NCBI GenBank assembly: GCA_022773585.1
Contig: JALEZZ010000008.1
Span: forward strand, 1-64,000
Length of the DNA stretch: 64,000 nt
Source of the DNA: Selenomonas sp.
GTDB taxonomy: Bacteria; Bacillota; Negativicutes; Selenomonadales; Selenomonadaceae
Reading direction: 5' to 3'
The position numbers were made by a program, and so were the translations under genes. Positions 8,814 through 16,232 of the stretch are shown one piece after another; within the stretch, counting starts at the first letter, position 1; each line of letters opens with the position of its first letter. The notes beneath the pieces are model-generated. The model was not told the origin of the DNA, searched no databases, and saw only the letters and a list, made by a program, of their open reading frames with translations.

Positions 8814-8848
8814 CCCAGTAACCTTCATTTTAGCAAGCATTTACTGGG
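8814..8848. promoter_or_regulatory. 8-bp inverted repeat upstream of the AcoR-like gene
   Basis: CCCAGTAA (8814-8821) and TTACTGGG (8841-8848) form a perfect inverted repeat with a 19-nt spacer. It lies in the divergent region between the AcoR-like regulator and the small membrane protein gene. The spacing of arm centres is near 27 bp. It may be an autoregulatory operator; no protein can be assigned from sequence. Confidence 0.35.
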
Positions 8849-8924
8849 ACTGCAACCAGTTTTTCTGAAAAACTTTGCCCCTTGTGCCCATTTTTTCAAG
8901 AGACCGCCCCACGCCGAAACAAAC

Positions 8925-8935
8925 TATGCTATAAT
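8925..8935 (+). promoter_or_regulatory. Extended -10 promoter of the small membrane protein gene
   Basis: TATAAT at 8930-8935 is preceded by TGC (8927-8929), giving the TGnTATAAT extended -10. No good -35 lies at 17 nt. The gene's ATG is at 8970, with AGAGGTG in between. Confidence 0.6.
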
Positions 8936-8969
8936 AAGAGGGAAACTTTCTGAAAGAAGAGGTGCCCGC

Positions 8970-9299
8970 ATGGCAAAACAATATCGCAAGCTCCAGGAAA
9001 AACTCTACAAGAAGCCCACAGAGAAGAAAGCGCCCGAACAGAAAATCGGCAAAGACTACGTCCTCATGGCCGTCACCGTCTTCACCGTCCTCGTCACATT
9101 CGCCGGCTGGACGAGCCTCGACAACGTCAGCCGCGCCATGAACTCGCTGCTCTCCGTCTCGTTGGTTCTCACCTACGCCAAGCGCCACGCAAAGCTCGAC
9201 GAGCAGAAGCAGACCCTCGTCGAACGCGGCAGCCTCATCACAATGGCCCTCGCCGTCGTCCTGTTCTTCGTCTCGCTCTACGTGCATTTCACGTCGTGA
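8970..9299 (+). CDS. Small two-helix membrane protein, unknown function
   Basis: Protein of 109 aa. A highly basic N-terminus (about 30 residues, Lys-rich) precedes a helix around 33-50 (VLMAVTVFTVLVTFAGW) and a second at the C-terminus (MALAVVLFFVSLYVHF), separated by a short polar segment. I do not recognise a family. The open frame extends upstream to 8799, but ATG 8970 has the ribosome site (GAAGAGGTG) and lies just after an extended -10 promoter. It is monocistronic: a strong hairpin terminator follows at 9332. Confidence 0.75.
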   Translation: MAKQYRKLQEKLYKKPTEKKAPEQKIGKDYVLMAVTVFTVLVTFAGWTSLDNVSRAMNSLLSVSLVLTYAKRHAKLDEQKQTLVERGSLITMALAVVLFFVSLYVHFTS

Positions 9300-9331
9300 G
9301 ATAGAGACGCTTCCGCCCAAAATCACATACG

Positions 9332-9362
9332 AAGGCCGCTGCGATGCCATCGCAGCGGCCTT
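9332..9362 (+). terminator. Intrinsic terminator after the small membrane protein gene
   Basis: A 14-bp perfect stem (9332-9345 with 9349-9362) with a 3-nt loop is followed by a short T-rich run (TTTCTC). It ends the transcript from 8970 and insulates the accessory gene at 9461. Confidence 0.75.
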
Positions 9363-9406
9363 TCTCGTGCAAAAATAGGAAAAATGTTCTTCTCGTGACA
9401 CTTTTA

Positions 9407-9415
9407 TGGTAAAAT
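9407..9415 (+). promoter_or_regulatory. Extended -10 promoter of the DUF4143 ATPase gene
   Basis: TGG followed by TAAAAT (9410-9415) is an extended -10 element located 46 nt before the ATG at 9461. No clear -35 is visible. Confidence 0.5.
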
Positions 9416-9460
9416 AAATGCAAGAATCATGCATCCATACCGCAAAGGAGGTCGCCCAAA

Positions 9461-10813
9461 ATGAAACGAAAGATCACGCATGCGCTCGAAGTCTGGAAGG
9501 CACACAAGAACCACAAACCACTGCTGCTGCATGGTGCCCGGCAAGTCGGCAAGACATACACGGCACTCTCCTTCGGAAAATCTGCATATCAGAACGTCGT
9601 CTATCTGAACTTCGAAGGCAACCCCGAACTCACACAAGTCTTCGAGCGCAACCTCGAACCTTCTCGCATCCTCGCAGAACTTTCAGCCTTTGCTGGAGCC
9701 ACCATCCTCCCGCACGAAACGCTGCTCATCTTTGACGAAGTGCAGGCATGCGAACGCGCACTGACCTCATTGAAATATTTCGCCGAACAAGCGCCCGATT
9801 ACGACATCATCGCAGCAGGCAGCCTGCTCGGCGTCGCCTTGAAGCGTGAGTCATACTCCTTTCCTGTTGGCAAAGTCGATATGATGACGCTTTACCCGCT
9901 CGATTTTGAAGAATTTCTCTGGGCCATGGGAGAAGACGCGCTCGCAGCTGCTATCCGCACATCGTTTGAAGAGCGTACGCCCTGTCCCCTGCACGAAAAA
10001 GCGCTCGACCTCTATCATCTCTACCTCGCCATCGGCGGCCTGCCGCAAGCCGTCAAGACGTACCGTGATACGAAGGATTTCAATTTCGTCCAGAGCGAGC
10101 AGAAGAATCTCGAGAACGCCTACATCGCCGACATGGCAAAATACGCCACGCCGCAAGAAACGACACGCATCCTCGCCGTCTGGCAAAGCCTCCCCACACA
10201 GCTCGCCAAGGAAAACAAGAAATTCCAGTACAAAACCGTCAAGACCGGCGCTCGCGCCCATCAATATGCCACGGCACTCACATGGCTCCGCGCCTCCGGA
10301 CTCATCCAAATCTGTCACTGCGTCACCGAGGGCAGCCTGCCGCTCGCAGCCTACGCCAAGCAGGACGCATTCAAAATCTACATCGCTGACACCGGACTGC
10401 TCTGCGCTCGTTACGGCATCCCCGCGCACATCCTCCTCCACGCGCCGCACAGCTTCGACACCTTCAAGGGCGCGCTGACCGAGAACTACGTCATGCAAGC
10501 CCTCGTCGCGAATGGCATCACGCCGTATTATTGGACAGACAAGAACCAGGCCGAAGTCGATTTCGTCTATCAGGACAAAGACGGCCGCATCCTCCCAGTC
10601 GAAGTCAAATCCGCCGTCCACGTCCGCGCCAAAAGCCTCCAGACCTTCCGCAAACGCTACAACTCCTCCTGCGCCATTCGCATTTCCAGCCACAACATGG
10701 GCTATGAAGACGGCCTGCTGAGCTTGCCGCTCTATGCCGTGTTCTGTCTGACGAGAGGGGAAGGGAGCACACCCGCGATGGAAAAAGAACTCCCTGACAG
10801 CATGAAGCCATAG
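9461..10813 (+). CDS. AAA-family ATPase with C-terminal DUF4143 domain
   Basis: Protein of 450 aa. Walker A is GARQVGKT (25-32) and the Walker B-like segment is TLLIFDEVQ. AAGSLLGV and YPLDFEEFL follow, and the C-terminal DUF4143 region carries KIYIADTGLLCARYGI, KGALTENYVMQ and the nuclease-like EVDFVYQDKDGRILPVEVKSA. This is a very common accessory ATPase family in bacteria and archaea; its function is not established. AAAGGAGGT precedes the ATG. It converges with the RhuM-family gene 7 nt beyond its stop. Likely acquired accessory DNA. Confidence 0.88.
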   Translation: MKRKITHALEVWKAHKNHKPLLLHGARQVGKTYTALSFGKSAYQNVVYLNFEGNPELTQVFERNLEPSRILAELSAFAGATILPHETLLIFDEVQACERALTSLKYFAEQAPDYDIIAAGSLLGVALKRESYSFPVGKVDMMTLYPLDFEEFLWAMGEDALAAAIRTSFEERTPCPLHEKALDLYHLYLAIGGLPQAVKTYRDTKDFNFVQSEQKNLENAYIADMAKYATPQETTRILAVWQSLPTQLAKENKKFQYKTVKTGARAHQYATALTWLRASGLIQICHCVTEGSLPLAAYAKQDAFKIYIADTGLLCARYGIPAHILLHAPHSFDTFKGALTENYVMQALVANGITPYYWTDKNQAEVDFVYQDKDGRILPVEVKSAVHVRAKSLQTFRKRYNSSCAIRISSHNMGYEDGLLSLPLYAVFCLTRGEGSTPAMEKELPDSMKP

Positions 10814-10820
10814 AAATTAT

Positions 10821-11810
10821 TCAAGACTTTTGAGATTCTATCCGCTCTGCATCCCGCTCCAATTCCGCAAGGTCATCCGCATCAGCATCTAACGCTTCCT
10901 GTCGTTTCCGTCGTTCATCAAACACATCGTATTCCGCTTCGACAAATGCTTCCATTTCTTTGTGTGAATGATTTCCATGATTCACAAGAACAGGGATATC
11001 ATGATCGTTCAACAATTTATCAACAGCACCTCTCCAGTACGACAGCGTCAGATCTTTCCGCAGTTTGACGCGCAACTCGGCGCTTTCGAGGAAAATAGTA
11101 ACGAGACGATTCAGTGAATCAATTTCGTCTTCCGTCAAATAGTTCTTTGCGATGATGATGTCCTTCTTACGAACGATACTGCCACTCCATGAAGTGAGTG
11201 CCATGTTCGGCTTTTCATGATCTGCTCGTGCCATGATGAGGTCTGCCGCTGTTTTGCCCGTTACGCCATAAATGAGCTTGTTCTGCGTCTCGGAGAAAAA
11301 CTGCTTCGTCTCTCTGTCCGTTTTGTCATAATCCGACGAAAGCGCAAAAAGGTCGCGCAGCTTCTGGTAGAATCTCTTTTCGCTCGCCCGAATATCGCGG
11401 ATGCGTTCCAGCAGCTCATCGAAATAATCTGGCCGTCCGTTCGGATGCTTGAGCCGTTCGTCATCAAGCACGAAGCCTTTCTGCAAATATTCTTTCAACG
11501 TGCTGTTTGCCCAGCGTCGAAACTGCGTGCCGCGTGGGGAATGGACGCGAAAGCCGACAGCAAGGATAACATCGAGGCTGTAGAACGCTGTCCTTTTAGA
11601 AGCATTAGTAATGTGCAAAAAATGCACATTCCCCTCTTGCCTGACCTCTCCCTCTGCGAAGATATTCTTGATGTGTTTGGTGATAACACTGCGATCTTTT
11701 CCGAAGAGCTCAGCCATTTGCGCCTGCGGCATCCAGACCGTGCCGTCATTCGCATAGAGTTTGACCGATGCTTTACCATCGTCCGTGTTGTAAATAATGA
11801 TGTTATCCAT
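10821..11810 (-). CDS. RhuM-family protein
   Basis: Protein of 329 aa. It matches the RhuM family, first named from Salmonella pathogenicity island 3: NTDDGKASVKLYANDGTVWMPQ style N-terminus, LFGKDRSVITKHIKNI (a DNA-binding-like helix pair), YSLDVILAVGFRVHS and RGTQFRRWANSTLKEYL. A Glu/Asp/Arg-rich tail closes the protein. Biochemical function is unknown; members are scattered on accessory DNA, often with toxin-antitoxin or restriction genes. AAGGAAAC provides a ribosome site. Base composition looks more AT-rich than the neighbouring lipid A genes, consistent with transfer. Confidence 0.88.
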   Translation of the reverse strand: MDNIIIYNTDDGKASVKLYANDGTVWMPQAQMAELFGKDRSVITKHIKNIFAEGEVRQEGNVHFLHITNASKRTAFYSLDVILAVGFRVHSPRGTQFRRWANSTLKEYLQKGFVLDDERLKHPNGRPDYFDELLERIRDIRASEKRFYQKLRDLFALSSDYDKTDRETKQFFSETQNKLIYGVTGKTAADLIMARADHEKPNMALTSWSGSIVRKKDIIIAKNYLTEDEIDSLNRLVTIFLESAELRVKLRKDLTLSYWRGAVDKLLNDHDIPVLVNHGNHSHKEMEAFVEAEYDVFDERRKRQEALDADADDLAELERDAERIESQKS

Positions 11811-11970
11811 GCGCGTTTCCTTTACGGTATTGTTCCCTAGAAGTATTCATGACTTCCTGCAAATATCAATCAAAGCCTCAACAATTTTACGCACATCCAG
11901 CAAAAACAAGCAAGCCGCCCATCGGAGATTTTTGCAGTTTTACGCAGATTTCTCCAATAAACGGCTTTCT
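11811..11970. other. Intergenic DNA between rhuM-like gene and lpxL
   Basis: AT-rich stretch with no gene. The 9-mer TTTTACGCA occurs twice (11885 and 11938), and GGAGA (11924-11928) pairs with TCTCC (11951-11955) around a partly complementary core. This may be a weak terminator for the lpxD-lpxL message or the scar of the accessory insertion. Confidence 0.35.
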
Positions 11971-12885
11971 TTATTGATGTTGTTCGTTCAAAAATGCTTC
12001 GATCTGCTCTTTCGTATACCCTCTTCTGACCGACTTCCACCGATCGTGAAGCCAGAACCATTCTTCGGGGTACTTCCGGATGTGCTGCTCGGTCAAGGTG
12101 GCGAGCTGCTGGGTGGTTTTCTGGATGTCGGCGCGCTTGTCTTTTGTCTTTGGCGTGTAGATGGGCGGGGAGACGATGAGGGTGTGACGGCCCGTCTTAT
12201 CGTCGCGGTGCATGAAGGCGGGGAAGATGGGGACGGTGCGAAATCTCCCCATGCTGGCAGCGCCGGTGAAGTAGTTCGTCGCCTGGCCGAAGAACTTGAC
12301 GAGGACGCCGTCGCGGACGGAGGGATCCTGATCCATGATGAGGCCGATCATAAAGTTTTTCGCCATCATGTCGAACATTTCGCGCACGCCGGTCTTGTAG
12401 GTGATGTGCATGCCGATGAGCGTGCGCTGCTCGACGATGAACTTGTTTGCACCCTTGGCGCGCTGCTGTTCGGCGACGCCGACGAGCGGGATGCCCGCCT
12501 GCGCGAACGCGCCGCCCATGAGCTCCCAGTTGCCGCTGTGCGCCGTCGCGATGATGCCGCCCTTGCCGGCCTTCAGCGCTGCCTGCAGGTACTCGAGTCC
12601 CTCGATGGAGACGTAGTCCGCGACATGTTTCTTGATGACGGGAAAGCGCAGGACTTCCATGAGCATCGGGCCGAAGCGCACAGCCGAGGCCTTGGCGATA
12701 CGCCATGCCTCATCATCCGAGACGCGCAGGCATGCCTTGACCTGGTTCATGGCGAGGAGCTTGCGCTTCTTCGGCACGACGGGCCATGCGATGCGGCCGA
12801 TGCACCAGCCGAGGCTGTCAGCGAGGCCGCGCGGCAGCAGGCAGGCGGCAGCGCTCAGGAGTTTCAGGAGGTAGTAGGAAATCAC
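11971..12885 (-). CDS. lpxL: Lipid A biosynthesis lauroyl/acyltransferase (LpxL/HtrB family)
   Basis: Protein of 304 aa, the normal family length. It adds a secondary acyl chain to Kdo2-lipid IVA at the inner membrane. The catalytic HX4(D/E) motif is HSGNWE, preceded by GGIIATA; GLIMDQDPS and FFGQATNYFTGAASM are the usual downstream blocks, and EWFWLHDRWK closes the domain. An N-terminal hydrophobic segment anchors it. The start is GTG 12885 with GGAGG upstream, 12 nt after lpxD. It is the last gene of the outer-membrane cluster. Confidence 0.92.
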   Translation of the reverse strand: MISYYLLKLLSAAACLLPRGLADSLGWCIGRIAWPVVPKKRKLLAMNQVKACLRVSDDEAWRIAKASAVRFGPMLMEVLRFPVIKKHVADYVSIEGLEYLQAALKAGKGGIIATAHSGNWELMGGAFAQAGIPLVGVAEQQRAKGANKFIVEQRTLIGMHITYKTGVREMFDMMAKNFMIGLIMDQDPSVRDGVLVKFFGQATNYFTGAASMGRFRTVPIFPAFMHRDDKTGRHTLIVSPPIYTPKTKDKRADIQKTTQQLATLTEQHIRKYPEEWFWLHDRWKSVRRGYTKEQIEAFLNEQHQ

Positions 12886-12897
12886 GTTCCCGCCTCC

Positions 12898-13923
12898 TTA
12901 TTTCTTGTACTTTTCGTATTTGTCGACGAGCTTCGTCAGGCGCTTGACTTCTTTGCGGAGCTCGGGCAGGTGCTTCATGGCCGCCTGCATGCGGAGCCAT
13001 TCCGTATGGCTCTGGACGGGGAAGCCAGCGCAGAACTGGCCTTCGGGCATGTCGCCGATGATGCCGGAGCGCGCCGCATAGACGGAGTTCGCGCCAATCG
13101 TGATGTGGCCGACCGTGCCGACCTGGCCGCCGAACGTGACGTTGTGGCCGACGGTCGTGGAGCCGGAGATGCCGGTCTGCGCGACAATCAGGCAGTTCGG
13201 GCCGATTTTGCAGTTGTGGCCGATGTGGACGAGGTTGTCAATCTTCGTGCCGTGGCCGATGACGGTCGAGCCCATGGCTGCGCGGTCGATGCCATCGTGG
13301 GCGCCGATTTCGACATCATCCTCGAGCACGACATTACCGACCTGCGGCACTTTCGTGTGAACGCCGTCTTTCGTCGTGAAACCGAATCCATCGGAACCGA
13401 TGACGGCCGAACTGTGGATGACGCAGCGTTTGCCGACGCGGCAATGTTCGCGCACGGTCGCACTCGAATAGATGACGGTGTCATCATCGACTTCGGCGTA
13501 CTGGCCGATATAGGTATGCGGGTAGAGCGTGACGCGGTCGCCGATGACGGCATGGTCATCGACGCAGGCAAACGGCAGGATCGTGACATCCTCGCCGATG
13601 GTCACATCCTTGCCGATATGCGCTTCGGGGCTCACGCCCTGCGGGAAGACGAGCTTCGGCGTGAAGACCTCGAGGAGCTTTGCAAAGGCTGCGCGCGGTT
13701 CTTCGACGTAAATGACCGGCTTCGGGAAATCCTCAACGCCTTCCGGCAGCATGACAGCGGCGGCTTTCGTGGCCTTCGCCTCTTCGATATGCGGCTCGAC
13801 GGCGAACGTGAGCTCGTGCTCCCCTGCCCCTTCGATGTTGTCGAGACCGGAGATGACGATCGTCTCGTCTCCGACGACGCGCCCGCCGACGTACTCTGCG
13901 ATTTCTTTCAGCGTCTTCTTCAT
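12898..13923 (-). CDS. lpxD: UDP-3-O-(3-hydroxyacyl)glucosamine N-acyltransferase
   Basis: Protein of 341 aa. It N-acylates UDP-3-O-acyl-glucosamine, the third step of lipid A synthesis. The N-terminal uridine-binding domain has GLDNIEGAGEHELTF, followed by left-handed beta-helix hexapeptide repeats (residues about 100-290). The catalytic His is in KIDNLVHIGHNCKIG and the acyl-binding segment is SGSTTVGHNVTFGGQVG. A charged C-terminal helix ends in KYEKYKK. The start has AAGGAG upstream. It follows the OmpH-like lipoprotein gene by 21 nt. Confidence 0.95.
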   Translation of the reverse strand: MKKTLKEIAEYVGGRVVGDETIVISGLDNIEGAGEHELTFAVEPHIEEAKATKAAAVMLPEGVEDFPKPVIYVEEPRAAFAKLLEVFTPKLVFPQGVSPEAHIGKDVTIGEDVTILPFACVDDHAVIGDRVTLYPHTYIGQYAEVDDDTVIYSSATVREHCRVGKRCVIHSSAVIGSDGFGFTTKDGVHTKVPQVGNVVLEDDVEIGAHDGIDRAAMGSTVIGHGTKIDNLVHIGHNCKIGPNCLIVAQTGISGSTTVGHNVTFGGQVGTVGHITIGANSVYAARSGIIGDMPEGQFCAGFPVQSHTEWLRMQAAMKHLPELRKEVKRLTKLVDKYEKYKK

Positions 13924-13944
13924 GCGCTCACCCGCTCCTTTTTC

Positions 13945-14385
13945 TTACTGCAGTTTCTGGATGGCTTCATCCGTGACATCGATACCGCCTTCGACGACGG
14001 TCTTCTGCATCTGCTGGTTGTCGACGATGGCGTCAAGCTTCTTCTCCTTCGCGACGTCAGCAAGCGCCGTGTCGAGCTTCTGCTTGAGCTGGATGCTGTA
14101 GGACTGGTTGAGGCCTGCGACCTTGCGCTGGGCATCCTGCTGCGCCTTCTGGAAGTCCTCGTCGCTCATGGAATCCTTCTTCTCCGCGAGATCCTTCTCT
14201 GCCTCGTCCTGGGCTTCCTGGATCTTCTGGTTGCCTTCTTCGACGAGGGACTGGATCTGCGGCGCTTCCTTCATGATGCGGTCGCCGTCGATGTAGCCGA
14301 TCTTCGTCTGGCCGCACCCCGACATGACGAGCGTGGCAGCAAAGGCAGCTGCGATGAGCAAACGGGATTTCTTGGTGAGTTTCAT
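13945..14385 (-). CDS. Skp/OmpH-like periplasmic chaperone, predicted lipoprotein
   Basis: Protein of 146 aa. A signal peptide ends in the lipobox LVMSGCG (Cys near 24). The mature part starts KIGYIDGDRIM, the usual Skp/OmpH opening, then a long helical, Gln/Glu/Lys-rich coiled-coil tentacle, and closes with GGIDVTDEAIQKL, the conserved end of the family. Skp-type trimers hold unfolded outer-membrane proteins for BamA. Lipidation is unusual for Skp and suggests membrane tethering. Third of three related genes in tandem. Confidence 0.88.
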   Translation of the reverse strand: MKLTKKSRLLIAAAFAATLVMSGCGQTKIGYIDGDRIMKEAPQIQSLVEEGNQKIQEAQDEAEKDLAEKKDSMSDEDFQKAQQDAQRKVAGLNQSYSIQLKQKLDTALADVAKEKKLDAIVDNQQMQKTVVEGGIDVTDEAIQKLQ

Positions 14386-14430
14386 GTTCGTGATTCTCTT
14401 CTTTCTATCTTCTATGCATCAATCTTGATT

Positions 14431-15543
14431 TCAAAATGAGTCGCTTTCGAGCTCGCTTAAAACTTCGTCCGTGACATCCGTCGCATTGACGCTGATGATC
14501 TTGACGTACTTCTCGGGAACATCCGGACCGGCGGCGGGGCGGAAGGCATCGGGCAGAAGCGACGTGAGGCTCCGCGCAGGGTCGCAGACGATGAGCGTGA
14601 AATGATGGAGGATGGCGACTTTCGCCGCCTTGCTCGCGATGTCATTCAAAATTTTCGACTCGAGTGCGAGGACTTGCTGCTCGTTTTCCTCCAGTGCGTC
14701 CTGTGCCGCGAGCGCCTGCTGCTGACGCGCCGCCGAAGCCTGCATCTGCTCGCTGAGTGATGCGATGTCGCGCTGCTGTGCCTCGGACTGCGCCTTCGCT
14801 GCCTCCGCCTGCCGCTGCGCCTGGAGCTTTTCGAGGTCTTCATGGCTCGCGGCAAAGTCTTTTTCGACCGAGGCTTTCGCATAGCCCTCGATTTCTCTCT
14901 GCCAGTCGCGGTAAAGTGCCATCTGCCGCCCGCCGCGCTCGGCTTCGAGGTCGTCGAGGTCGGCGTTGAGCTTTGCGACCGTCTCATCGGAAAGGCCCAT
15001 GGCCTCGCGGTTGTCGAGCTTGAGCTTGATGTTGAGGATGGCATTGAGGTATTCCGCGTTGATGGCATCGCGGCGGGCCTTGTAGTCTTCCTCCGTCGAG
15101 GCTTTGTAGTCAGCCGCTGCCTTCTTCTGGGCGCGCTCGAGCTCGGCACGCCGTCCGATGACGTCCTGTGCATTCTTCTGCCAGACGGAGTCGTCAAACG
15201 GCTTCTGCTCTACTTCGGGCGGCTGCACGGCGAGCGGCGCGGGGAGTGCTGTGCTTTCCTGCAAATGCGCTTTGAGCTCCGTGCGCTCCTGCAGGAGCTT
15301 CTGGAGATCGCCATAGGCGGGATGCGCCTGCACGAGCTCCTGCAGGCGGACGACGCCTGTCTCGCTCGCCGTCTGCGTCGCGACAGGCGGTATCTGCCGC
15401 TGGAGCGCCTGACGCGTCAGCACGGCGCCGAGGCAGATGAGGAGGATGGCGAGGGCTGCGCCGATGAGGATGTGCTTCTTCCTGCGGCTTGGCGGCCCCG
15501 CCTCAGCCGGCGCCGCGCCCTGCCCTTTTTCCGCGTCGGCCAT
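14431..15543 (-). CDS. Large coiled-coil Skp/OmpH-related envelope protein
   Basis: Protein of 370 aa. A cytoplasmic Pro/Arg/Lys-rich start leads to one membrane helix (about 26-45), then a long Ala/Gln/Glu/Arg-rich coiled coil (about 75-300). The C-terminus ends ISVNATDVTDEVLSEL, which parallels the DVTDEAIQKL and DITQDVVKKI ends of the flanking Skp/OmpH genes. I infer an expanded Skp-like protein anchored in the inner membrane; no outside family assignment is possible from sequence alone. GGGGGAGA precedes the ATG. Confidence 0.65.
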   Translation of the reverse strand: MADAEKGQGAAPAEAGPPSRRKKHILIGAALAILLICLGAVLTRQALQRQIPPVATQTASETGVVRLQELVQAHPAYGDLQKLLQERTELKAHLQESTALPAPLAVQPPEVEQKPFDDSVWQKNAQDVIGRRAELERAQKKAAADYKASTEEDYKARRDAINAEYLNAILNIKLKLDNREAMGLSDETVAKLNADLDDLEAERGGRQMALYRDWQREIEGYAKASVEKDFAASHEDLEKLQAQRQAEAAKAQSEAQQRDIASLSEQMQASAARQQQALAAQDALEENEQQVLALESKILNDIASKAAKVAILHHFTLIVCDPARSLTSLLPDAFRPAAGPDVPEKYVKIISVNATDVTDEVLSELESDSF

Positions 15544-15563
15544 GAAATCTCCCCCTATTCAGA

Positions 15564-15597
15564 AAGATACCGAGCGCATCAAATGGCTCGGTATCTT
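15564..15597 (-). terminator. Hairpin between two Skp/OmpH-like genes
   Basis: A 12-bp perfect stem (15564-15575 with 15586-15597) and a 10-nt loop lie between the genes at 15623 and 15543. The minus-strand tail is only TTTCTG, so it is more likely a partial terminator or mRNA-end stabiliser that lowers expression of the downstream genes than a full stop. Confidence 0.5.
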
Positions 15598-15622
15598 GTT
15601 TCCTTGTTTGGAATCCGATGGA

Positions 15623-16090
15623 TTATTTTGCAATCTTCTTGACGACGTCCTGCGTGATGTCCGTGCCGCCATAGACGACAGCGTTCTTGTCAATGACGAC
15701 CGTCAGGCCCTTGGCATCCGCAACGGATTTGACAGCATCCTCGACGGATTTCTGAATCGGCTCGAGGAGCTCCTGCTGCTTCTGCTGGAGACGCTGCTGC
15801 GTCTGCTGATAGTAATCGGATTTCTCCTGGTCGCTCATGTTCTTAGACTTCTCTTCGAAATCTTTCTGAGCATCCTGCACGGCCTGCTGGAGCTCGGAGT
15901 TTGCACTCTGGAGCTGCGGATGCTGGCTCATGATCTGGCGGTAGTCGACCGTGCCGACGTTGCTGTTGCCAGCTGCCGAAGCCATGCCGGAACCGAACTG
16001 CGTCAGCGCGAGGGCGACGACGGAGCCGACGAAGACAAGCGCGATGAGCACGCTGATGATCTTGACCGATTTCTTCTGGAACGTAATCAT
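15623..16090 (-). CDS. Skp/OmpH-family periplasmic chaperone
   Basis: Protein of 155 aa. An N-terminal hydrophobic segment (about 10-30) acts as signal peptide or anchor. NVGTVDYRQIMSQHP is the OmpH family opening; a Gln-rich coiled coil follows, and the end is YGGTDITQDVVKKI. It is expected to bind unfolded outer-membrane proteins in the periplasm. It is the first gene after a strong sigma-A promoter (16178-16206), so it heads the ompH-like/lpxD/lpxL message. GGGAGAA precedes the ATG. Confidence 0.9.
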   Translation of the reverse strand: MITFQKKSVKIISVLIALVFVGSVVALALTQFGSGMASAAGNSNVGTVDYRQIMSQHPQLQSANSELQQAVQDAQKDFEEKSKNMSDQEKSDYYQQTQQRLQQKQQELLEPIQKSVEDAVKSVADAKGLTVVIDKNAVVYGGTDITQDVVKKIAK

Positions 16091-16177
16091 GATATGTTTT
16101 TCTCCCTTTCCCTATCTTTGGGTGTATTTGGGTAAATTGGATGTCAGTCGCTCGCTCTGAGCCCTGAAACACGTTTC

Positions 16178-16206
16178 ATTATAGCAAAGTCTCAAGGCCG
16201 ATTCAA
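16178..16206 (-). promoter_or_regulatory. Sigma-A promoter of the ompH-lpxD-lpxL message
   Basis: Minus strand: TTGAAT (16201-16206), 17-nt spacer, TATAAT (16178-16183). It is 88 nt upstream of the ATG at 16090 and gives the Skp/OmpH and lipid A genes their own transcription start within the larger cluster. Confidence 0.7.
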
Positions 16207-16232
16207 GCTGATTTCCTGACAGAATGCAAATT

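Noticed and set aside
8799..8969. 57-codon N-terminal extension of the small membrane protein
   Set aside because: It covers the promoter; the ribosome site is at the ATG 8970.
11797..14439. Very long open frame (about 880 codons) on the plus strand opposite lpxL, lpxD and the OmpH-like gene
   Set aside because: It mirrors real genes on the minus strand in GC-rich DNA, has Arg/Asp/Val-rich low-complexity sequence and no ribosome site.
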